A stretch of 64,000 nucleotides of DNA from the NCBI RefSeq assembly GCF_002872475.1, contig NZ_CP025682.1, positions 1,736,001 to 1,800,000 on the forward strand. Direction: 5' to 3'. A model generated the notes under the pieces. It did not search any database. It was not told the DNA's origin and was given only the letters and a program-made list of their open reading frames with translations. The first letter of the stretch is position 1. Every line of letters begins with the position of its first letter. The stretch comes from Pseudazoarcus pumilus. Its GTDB lineage: Bacteria > Pseudomonadota > Gammaproteobacteria > Burkholderiales > Rhodocyclaceae. The position numbers were made by a program, and so were the translations under genes. Positions 58,044 through 64,000 of this stretch are shown one piece after another.

Positions 58044-59699
58044 TCACGGGTTCTTCACGTAGGCATTGCGGCGCAGGTAGAACCACCAGTTGAGAATCAG
58101 GCACAGCGCGTAGAACACGGCGAAGCCATACATCGCGACTTCCGGCGAGCCGGCCTTGATCTGCTGGCCAATGACGACCGGCGCGATGAAGGAGCCGTAG
58201 GCGGCCACCGCCGAGGTCCAGCCCAGCACCGGGCCGGCCTGCTCGCGGTCGAAGATCACGCCGACGCTGCGGAAGGTCGAACCGTTGCCGATGCCCGAGG
58301 CGGCGAACAGCGCGACGAACAGCAGCATGAAGACCAGGAAGTACGCCCCCGGCGTGGGCGAACGGTAGGCCAGGAACATCACGTAGCCGGCCGCCACCGA
58401 GGCCACGACCATCACCAGCGAGACGATCTGGGTGACGATGGAGCCGCCCACTTTGTCCGAGATCCAGCCGCCCAGCGGACGCGTGGCCGCCCCCACGAAG
58501 GGGCCGATCCACGCCCAGGTCAGCGCCGACGGGGCGTTGGGGTTGAGCGTGGTGTGGGTCAGGCCACCGGCGCCGTCGGGCAGGTGCTGGAAGCCGAAGA
58601 TGACCGTGATCGACAGCGGCACGGCCATCGAGAAGCCGATGAAGGAGCCGAAGGTGACGATGTAGAGCACCGTCATCGACCAGGTGTGCTTGTTCGAGAA
58701 GATGCGGAACTGGCGGTTGAGGTTGGCCTTCATGTCACCGAAGGCCACGACCTTCATCGCCAGCAGCGTGGCGACGATGATCAGCGGCATCGCCACCCAC
58801 ATGTTGAGCACGCCCAGGCCGGTCGGCGCAGGCAGGTACAGCCAAAGGCCCAGCGCAGCGACCACCAGACCGACGCCGTAGAGCAGCAGCACCTTGAGGA
58901 AGGCCGCGCCCGCGTTGCCGATGGTCGGCGAGACGCTCTTGAGGTTGTTCATGCCGAACCATGCCGCGATGGCCAGCGGCACCAGCAACAGCAGCCACAC
59001 CAGGCCGGCGTTCTGGATGAAGGTCTGGGTGCCGGCCGGAATCTTGCCCAGCAGCGTGCCGGAGTCGCGCACCAGCGGCATCGACTCGCCGAAACCGATG
59101 AAGCCGAACAGTCCCACCGTCATGACCGCCGGGATCAGGATCTGCGAGCCGGTCACGCCGAAGTTGCCCAGGCCGGCGTTCAGGCCCAGCGCCGTACCCT
59201 GCAGGCGCTTCGGATAGAAGCTGCTGATGTTGCTCATCGAGCACGCGAAGTTGCCGCCACCGATACCCGAGAGCAGCGCCAGCAGTTGGAACACCCACAG
59301 CGGCGTGTCGGTGCTCTGCAGCGCGACCCCCGCGCCGAAGGCCGGAATCATGAGCAGCGCCGTGGTCAGGAAGATGGTGTTGCGTCCGCCCGACAGGCGG
59401 ATGAAGAAGGACGAGGGGATGCGCAGCGTCGCCCCGGACAGGCCGGCGATCGCGGTCAGCGTAAACAGCTCGTCGCGCGCGAACGGAAAGCCCAGGTTGA
59501 GCATCTGCACCGTGATGATTCCCCACATCAGCCACACGGCGAAGCCGCAGAACAGGGCGGGGATCGAGATCCACAGGTTGCGCGTGGCGACGCGACTGCC
59601 GGTCTCGGCCCAGAAGGCCTCGTCCTCGGGACGCCAGTCGTCGATGTCGGCCCCGCTCTTGCGCGCGTCCTGTTGCGGGGTGGTGGCCATGCCTTGCAT
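58044..59699 (-). CDS. NarK2-type nitrate/nitrite transporter
   Basis: 551-residue MFS protein of the nitrate/nitrite porter group. The signature GGGNFACSMSNISSFYP near residue 150 and a second GIGNGSTFRSVGVIF near residue 475 mark NarK2-like antiporters that exchange nitrate for nitrite. It has an N-terminal extension (about 40 residues) and longer loops than the roughly 470-residue P. aeruginosa protein. The ATG at 59699 was chosen for the AAGGAG site with good spacing. 26 bp after narK1, 34 bp before narG. Confidence 0.93.
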   Translation of the reverse strand: MQGMATTPQQDARKSGADIDDWRPEDEAFWAETGSRVATRNLWISIPALFCGFAVWLMWGIITVQMLNLGFPFARDELFTLTAIAGLSGATLRIPSSFFIRLSGGRNTIFLTTALLMIPAFGAGVALQSTDTPLWVFQLLALLSGIGGGNFACSMSNISSFYPKRLQGTALGLNAGLGNFGVTGSQILIPAVMTVGLFGFIGFGESMPLVRDSGTLLGKIPAGTQTFIQNAGLVWLLLLVPLAIAAWFGMNNLKSVSPTIGNAGAAFLKVLLLYGVGLVVAALGLWLYLPAPTGLGVLNMWVAMPLIIVATLLAMKVVAFGDMKANLNRQFRIFSNKHTWSMTVLYIVTFGSFIGFSMAVPLSITVIFGFQHLPDGAGGLTHTTLNPNAPSALTWAWIGPFVGAATRPLGGWISDKVGGSIVTQIVSLVMVVASVAAGYVMFLAYRSPTPGAYFLVFMLLFVALFAASGIGNGSTFRSVGVIFDREQAGPVLGWTSAVAAYGSFIAPVVIGQQIKAGSPEVAMYGFAVFYALCLILNWWFYLRRNAYVKNP

Positions 59700-59725
59700 T
59701 TGCCTTCTCCTTCGATGGTGCCGCG

Positions 59726-60988
59726 TCAGCGGGACGCGGCGGCCGGACCACCACCGTGGCCGCGGAAAATGTCGGTGCTGCGCACTTCGGTCCAGTACAT
59801 CCACGCCAGCGACACGCAGGTCACGCCGTAGAGCAGCATGAAGGCGCTCGAGCGCACGCCCGTGATGTCGAGCAGCGCGCCGAAGAGGATGGGCAGCAGG
59901 AAGCCGCCCAGGCCGCCGACCAGCCCGACGATGCCGGACACCGCGCCGATCTCGTTGGGGAACTCGTCCGAGATGTACTTGAAGACCGAGGCCTTGCCGA
60001 AGGCCCACACCACGCCGACGATGAACAGCAGCGCGGTGAATACCCAGACGTTGTGATGGATCTCGAAGCTCTGCGGGCCGTCGGTGGTCATCACCGTGAA
60101 TTCGGTGTGCGGGTAGGACAGCAGGAACAGGCACACCCAGGACACCCACATCACCCACCAGGTCACCTTGTGCGCGCCGTGACGGTCCGACAGCCAGCCG
60201 CCGACCGCGCGCAGCATGCCGCCCGGCAGCGAGAAGCACGCCGCGAGCAGCGCCGCGACCTCGATGCCGACGCCGAACTCGTTGATGTAGTACTTGGTCA
60301 TCCACAGCGCCAGCGCGACATAGCCGCCGAAGACGATGGAGTAGTACTGGCAGTACTTCCACACGCGCGGATTCCTGAGCACGCGCAACTGTTCGGCGAG
60401 CGTCACGCTCGACGAGACACGGTGGGCGGGATCGGAGTAAGTGAAGAACCAGAACGCGATCGCGGTGACCAGCATCGCCACCGCGAAGGCCTGCGGCACG
60501 AACTGCCAGCCGAAGGCCACGACCAGCGCCGGGGCGACGAACTTGGTCAGCGCCGCGCCCGAGTTGCCGGCGCCGAACACGCCCATCGCGAAGCCCTGAT
60601 TGCCGCGCTCGAACCAGCGTGCCGCGTAGGCGATACCCACCGAGAACGAACCGCCGGCCAGACCCACGAACAGGCCGAGCACGAGGAACTGCCAGTATTC
60701 GGTGGCGTAGCTGATGAGGCAGATCGGCACCACGGTGGTGAGCATCAGCGCGAAGAAAACGACGCGACCGCCGTAGCGGTCGGTCCAGATGCCCAGCGGC
60801 AGGCGCGAGAGCGAGCCGGTCAGCACCGGCGTGGCGGCGAGCAGGCCGAACTGGGTCTCGTTCAGGCCCAGCTCGTCCTTGATGGGGATGCCGATCACCG
60901 CGAACATCATCCACACGGCGAAGCACACGGTGAATGCGAAGGTGCTCGATACCAGAACCGAAATCTGCTGCCTGCGCCGCGTCACCAT
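59726..60988 (-). CDS. NarK1-type nitrate transporter
   Basis: 420-residue MFS transporter with the nitrate signature GLAGGSFSVGIAYAARWF near residue 105 and a GKASVFKYISDEFP motif in the second half; this type works as nitrate/proton symporter to start respiration when no nitrite is inside yet. GGGAGG precedes the ATG at 60988. It is the first gene of the narK1-narK2-narGHJI-ppiC run. No FNR box with good match was found in its roughly 100-bp upstream region. Confidence 0.9.
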   Translation of the reverse strand: MVTRRRQQISVLVSSTFAFTVCFAVWMMFAVIGIPIKDELGLNETQFGLLAATPVLTGSLSRLPLGIWTDRYGGRVVFFALMLTTVVPICLISYATEYWQFLVLGLFVGLAGGSFSVGIAYAARWFERGNQGFAMGVFGAGNSGAALTKFVAPALVVAFGWQFVPQAFAVAMLVTAIAFWFFTYSDPAHRVSSSVTLAEQLRVLRNPRVWKYCQYYSIVFGGYVALALWMTKYYINEFGVGIEVAALLAACFSLPGGMLRAVGGWLSDRHGAHKVTWWVMWVSWVCLFLLSYPHTEFTVMTTDGPQSFEIHHNVWVFTALLFIVGVVWAFGKASVFKYISDEFPNEIGAVSGIVGLVGGLGGFLLPILFGALLDITGVRSSAFMLLYGVTCVSLAWMYWTEVRSTDIFRGHGGGPAAASR

Positions 60989-61074
60989 GATCGGGCCTCC
61001 CAAGGCTCCTCTTTCACGGTTGCAGACTACGCAGGCACGGCGCGCGGGAAAATTCTCCTGATGGCGGAAGGGGA

Positions 61075-61094
61075 ACTAGTCCTTTCGGACTAGT
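61075..61094. promoter_or_regulatory. Perfect palindrome at nnrS-like stop / narK1 upstream region
   Basis: ACTAGTCC-TTTC-GGACTAGT, an 8-bp perfect stem with 4-nt loop. The stop codon of the minus-strand membrane-protein gene lies inside it, and it is about 87 bp upstream of narK1. It may end the upstream transcript (no T-run) or bind a regulator of narK1. Confidence 0.4.
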
Positions 61095-62355
61095 CGCGGC
61101 TGGCCGCCGCGCGGTGGGCACGCAGCACGCCGCTCATGATCCACAGCAGCAGCGCAAATTCGGCCGCGACCAGCACGCCGGCGACGCGCGCCAGCCACGC
61201 CATGCCGGCGAACACGGAAAGCAGCACGAGCAGCAAGGCGGTCAGATGCACGCGCGCATGCAGCGCCACGCGGCCGTCGGGCTGCAGCTTCTTGACGTTG
61301 GGCGCGCGCCGCCCCGCCTGGCTCAGGTCCAGCCAGCACAGGAAGGGCACGATCTTGTAGAGCATGCCCTGGATGGCGCTGGTGAAGCCCCCATAGAGCA
61401 GCAGCACCCCGGCCGCCACGGCCCACATGTCACCGCCATGGGTACGCGCCACCACCACGCAGGCGATGCCGGCAGCGAAGGCGATCATCGCCAGGCGAAA
61501 GGCGCGCGTGGTCGCATCCGGCACGGCACGGCGCGACCGCCGCTGCAGCCACAGCGTGGTCGCGGCAAAGCACGCCCCCAACGCCAGCATCAGCGCCAGG
61601 GCGAGGTTCGCGAGCATGGTCGCCCCGGCTGCGAGCGCACCGCTCCACAAGGCCAGCGCGACGAACAGCGCGAGCGCCCAGCGGCGCGTCATCCACGCCG
61701 GGTAGGCCGGCGTGATCTGGAACATCGGCACCACGATCCAGCTGGTCGCGGCGAGCAACATGCCGGCCGCGCCGAGCAGCGCCCAGCCCACGTGCATCTC
61801 GAGCAGCGGCGTGAACGGCAACTGCAATGCGCCACCCAGTACCTGTGCAAGGGTCGCGCCCAGCAGCGCCGCCACGCCGATGCCGACCAGCGCCAGGCGC
61901 AGGTCGCGCTGCGTGTCCAGATCGGCGCGCGCGCCCCACAGGCCGATGGCCACCGCCGCCATGAAGAGGCTCGCCGCCGCGCCGAGCAGCAGGCCGCCAC
62001 CACGAATCATCTGCGCCTCGCCGAGGCCCAGCCCCCAGGACAGCATGGCCGCACCGGCGAGCAAGGCCACATGCACCACGCCGGCCAGCCAGACGCCGCC
62101 GGGCACGGCCACGCCGGCCACCACCGGCAGGATCTGCATCAGCGCCCCGCACATCGCCACCAGCATGAAGCCCACCGCGAGCAGATGGGTCGCCGCGAAG
62201 GCCGCCGGCTGCCAGCGCGAGGCCAGCGCTTCGGGCGCGAACACCAGCAACAGGCCGACGGCCACGCCGAACAGCGGCGCAGTCAGCAGAAAACGCATGG
62301 GGACGCGCAACGGCGGCGTGGCGTCGTAACACAGTGCGCCGGCGGCCGGGTTCAC
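61090..62355 (-). CDS. Multipass membrane protein, NnrS-like, denitrification-associated
   Basis: 421 residues with about 12 hydrophobic segments and conserved-looking His in helices (AATHLLAVGFMLVAM, EMHVGWALLGAAGM) plus GMLYKIVPFLCWLDL, consistent with a haem-copper-containing membrane protein such as NnrS, which guards cells against nitric oxide or related metal-nitrosyl stress. The match to NnrS proper is partial, so this is a tentative family call. GTG start with GCGGAG upstream. An FNR/Dnr-type box is 66 bp upstream. Confidence 0.65.
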   Translation of the reverse strand: MNPAAGALCYDATPPLRVPMRFLLTAPLFGVAVGLLLVFAPEALASRWQPAAFAATHLLAVGFMLVAMCGALMQILPVVAGVAVPGGVWLAGVVHVALLAGAAMLSWGLGLGEAQMIRGGGLLLGAAASLFMAAVAIGLWGARADLDTQRDLRLALVGIGVAALLGATLAQVLGGALQLPFTPLLEMHVGWALLGAAGMLLAATSWIVVPMFQITPAYPAWMTRRWALALFVALALWSGALAAGATMLANLALALMLALGACFAATTLWLQRRSRRAVPDATTRAFRLAMIAFAAGIACVVVARTHGGDMWAVAAGVLLLYGGFTSAIQGMLYKIVPFLCWLDLSQAGRRAPNVKKLQPDGRVALHARVHLTALLLVLLSVFAGMAWLARVAGVLVAAEFALLLWIMSGVLRAHRAAASRD

Positions 62356-62420
62356 GCCACGCTCCGCAGAGGAATCGAGCAGTTCATGCGCTCATTCTCG
62401 GAGCGCGAGAATAAAAAACC

Positions 62421-62434
62421 TTGATCAAGGTCAA
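62421..62434. promoter_or_regulatory. FNR/Dnr box between nnrS-like gene and YIP1 gene
   Basis: TTGAT-CAAG-GTCAA (minus strand TTGAC-CTTG-ATCAA), one mismatch from consensus, 66 bp before the nnrS-like start. It could also serve the divergent YIP1 gene, 203 bp away. The rest of 62435-62636 holds no supported gene. Confidence 0.65.
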
Positions 62435-62636
62435 TCGATTTCCGGCACGCCCGCGGTATGCTTCGCGCGCTTCGCCGAAGTATCACTTTTGAAATATGTC
62501 TCAAGAGATACTGCGAGGCCGACAGAATCACCGATCAGTCAGCCCCGGCGCCGACGGTCCCGCTCCCACAAGGACGGCATCGAGGCCCGGCCCGCGCCCG
62601 AGAGAGCGCGGCAAGGCCCAACAACGAGAAGCCAAA

Positions 62637-63209
62637 ATGAACCTGACCCGGATTCCCGCCCTGCTCCTGTCCCCGCGTGCCGCCTGGCGCGAACTGATGA
62701 AGAAGCCGCCCAGCACCACGCGCACCTTCGCCAACGTCGCCCTGCCCCTGGCCTTGCTGCCGCCCGCGATGATCCTGCTGGCGACGCACACCGTCGGCGC
62801 CGTGCATTTTCCGACCGTACAGGCCGGCATGTGGGAGCTGGTCGCCGCAATCTTCCTGGTCGCCGAGCTGCTGTCGATCTTCCTGATGACCTGGGCCGTC
62901 GACGCCACGGTGCGCGCCAAGGGCGGCCGCAGCGACATGAACGGCGCCTTCCTGGTCGCCGCGATCGCTCCGCTGCCGCTGTGGATCTCGTCGCTGGGCC
63001 TGCTCAGTTCCAGCCTGACGATCGCCGCCGGCCTGCCGGCGCTGGGCCTGGCCGCCTCGGCCGTGCTGATCCGTCAGGGCATCCGCGCGGTGCTGAGCGT
63101 GCAGGAAGTCGATTGCCGCGAGGTGTCGATGCGCGTCATCGGCCTGGGCATGGCCAACACCCTGGTGCTGGCCGGCATCGTACTGCTGCCGCTGTTCATG
63201 CTGGCCTGA
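62637..63209 (+). CDS. YIP1 family membrane protein
   Basis: 190 residues, with an N-terminal LLLSPRAAWRELMKKPPST motif (PAxAW-type) and five predicted membrane helices, fitting the bacterial YIP1 family. Function unknown; such genes often sit beside respiratory clusters in these bacteria. The ATG at 62637 follows a weak GAGAAG site; an upstream open extension is basic and Pro-rich and is not taken as coding. Confidence 0.8.
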   Translation: MNLTRIPALLLSPRAAWRELMKKPPSTTRTFANVALPLALLPPAMILLATHTVGAVHFPTVQAGMWELVAAIFLVAELLSIFLMTWAVDATVRAKGGRSDMNGAFLVAAIAPLPLWISSLGLLSSSLTIAAGLPALGLAASAVLIRQGIRAVLSVQEVDCREVSMRVIGLGMANTLVLAGIVLLPLFMLA

Positions 63210-63232
63210 TTTCCGGCTCCAGCGGTATCCCC

Positions 63233-63259
63233 CGAAGGCCCGGCATGTCCGGGCCTTCG
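63233..63259 (+). terminator. Strong hairpin after YIP1 gene
   Basis: Perfect 11-bp stem CGAAGGCCCGG/CCGGGCCTTCG with loop CATGT, 24 bp after the YIP1 stop. Only a weak T-run follows. Probably ends the YIP1 transcript. Confidence 0.65.
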
Positions 63260-63289
63260 TGCGTCTGGCCCCTGCATCGCCGTGCCCGC

Positions 63290-63303
63290 TTGACCCGCAT
63301 CAA
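63290..63303 (+). promoter_or_regulatory. FNR/Dnr-like box upstream of MFS gene
   Basis: TTGAC-CCGC-ATCAA, one mismatch from consensus, within a wider 9-bp inverted repeat CCCGCTTGA/TCAAGCGGG. It is 82 bp before the MFS start codon. Confidence 0.55.
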
Positions 63304-63385
63304 GCGGGTCTGGACGCGCGCACGCTAGTCTGTCGCCGTTCCCGATTCGCACGGCATCACGCCGTGCCCGACCGGCCCAGCCGAC

Positions 63386-64000
63386 ATGACCGCGCCTGCC
63401 GCATCTTCCACCCCGCTGTTCGCCACGGCACTGCCGCCCGCCACCATCGCCGCCTTGCTGTTCGCGCTGATGCTGCCGGTCACGGCGATGGTGCCCGTGC
63501 TGCCCGCGCTCACGGTGGAGCGTCATCCGGACCTCGGCGATATCGCGCGCCACGCCTTCATGTCGGCCAACATGGTCGGCGCGCTGCTCGCCGCGCCGCT
63601 GGCCGGCTGGCTGGCCGACCGCAGCGGCCGGCGCACGGCGCTTATCGTCTCCGCACTGGCGCTCAACGCAGCGAGCCTGTTCGCGCTCGCCGGCGAGCAC
63701 GCCTACGGCGTGGTGCTGACCCTGCGCTTCATCGAGGGCTGCGCCCACATCAGCGCGCTGTCTTTGCTGATGACCCTGGCCGCCGACCACGCCCGCCAGG
63801 ATCGGCTGGGCGGCACCATGGGCGGCGTCGGTGCGGCCATCGGCCTGGGCGTGGCCGCCGGCGCACCGCTGGGCGGCTGGATCGGCGCGCACGACGCCGC
63901 TCTGGTACCGTTCGCCGGCGGCGCGCTGGCCGCCGCCCTCGCGCTGGCAGCGGCGTGTGTGCTGCGCGACGCCACGGCCGCCCCGCGCGAGCGTCGCTCG
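63386..64000 (+). CDS. MFS transporter, partial at window end
   Basis: 205 codons, open to the window end, so the C-terminal half is missing. Six hydrophobic segments are seen, with the MFS loop motif GWLADRSGRRTAL after TM2 and GAPLGGWIGA in TM5. It resembles drug/proton antiporters of the DHA1 group, but substrate is unknown. Its place after the nitrate cluster and the FNR-like box suggest expression under anaerobic conditions. Confidence 0.82.
   Translation, partial: MTAPAASSTPLFATALPPATIAALLFALMLPVTAMVPVLPALTVERHPDLGDIARHAFMSANMVGALLAAPLAGWLADRSGRRTALIVSALALNAASLFALAGEHAYGVVLTLRFIEGCAHISALSLLMTLAADHARQDRLGGTMGGVGAAIGLGVAAGAPLGGWIGAHDAALVPFAGGALAAALALAAACVLRDATAAPRERRS

Noticed and set aside
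54383-58093. 1236-codon open frame opposite narG
   Set aside because: Antisense shadow caused by high GC at third positions; narG is certain.
59690-59699. Second ATG as narK2 start
   Set aside because: Spacing to AAGGAG fits the first ATG (59699) better.
60989-61074. FNR or NarL sites before narK1
   Set aside because: No TTGATnnnnATCAA-like site and no paired NarL heptamers were found by eye, although regulation by them is expected from known nar operons.

Overview
The window reads as a chromosomal segment of a denitrifying betaproteobacterium, most likely Rhodocyclales (Thauera/Azoarcus-like). The reasons are high-GC coding sequence, a DUF3567 gene (a betaproteobacterial family), a narK1-narK2-narGHJI-ppiC-narXL cluster, and the ubiT/ubiU/ubiV set for oxygen-independent ubiquinone synthesis. 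The genus is inferred from gene content only.

Layout. 1-6 kb: housekeeping genes (htpG cut by the window start, greB, DUF3567, DUF465, DUF2189, an EEP-family phosphatase and a CDF metal exporter). 6-10 kb: a B12-dependent ribonucleotide reductase (nrdJ), then a lower-GC ImmA/IrrE-type peptidase. 10-16 kb: sensory and enzyme genes (tandem-Cache periplasmic protein, ThiY-like/GGDEF fusion, alpha/beta hydrolase with an altered nucleophile, SDR). 15.6-25 kb: an orphan aceE with a divergent Lrp/AsnC regulator, a Kv-type channel, an SLC13 permease, PPK2, slyX and a YqjD/YqjE/YqjK-like envelope operon. 25-34 kb: a c-di-GMP block, with an SBP-HK-REC-REC-HPt kinase translationally coupled to a REC-REC-GGDEF-EAL protein, converging with an operon for an outer-membrane barrel, a periplasmic binding protein and a diguanylate cyclase. 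Then psd and tRNA-Leu(UAG).

35.4-44.9 kb: a 9.4-kb integrated element bounded by 55-bp direct repeats of the tRNA-Leu 3' end. It carries a tyrosine integrase, an excisionase-like protein, a RepA-like ATPase followed by an iteron-like putative origin, several small coupled ORFs, an HK97-fold major capsid protein with an unusual membrane-type N-terminus, and a tail tape-measure protein. No terminase, portal, protease, connector or lysis gene is visible. It looks like a phage-satellite-like or reduced prophage element and is the best candidate for something undescribed.

45-64 kb: the anaerobic respiration region. ubiT diverges from ubiV/ubiU; narXL senses nitrate; narGHJI with narK1/narK2 takes up and reduces it; a membrane protein of NnrS-like character, a YIP1 protein and an MFS gene (cut by the window end) follow. 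Near-consensus FNR/Anr boxes lie upstream of ubiT, ubiU, the NnrS-like gene and the MFS gene, suggesting that quinone supply and nitrate respiration are switched on together when oxygen runs out.
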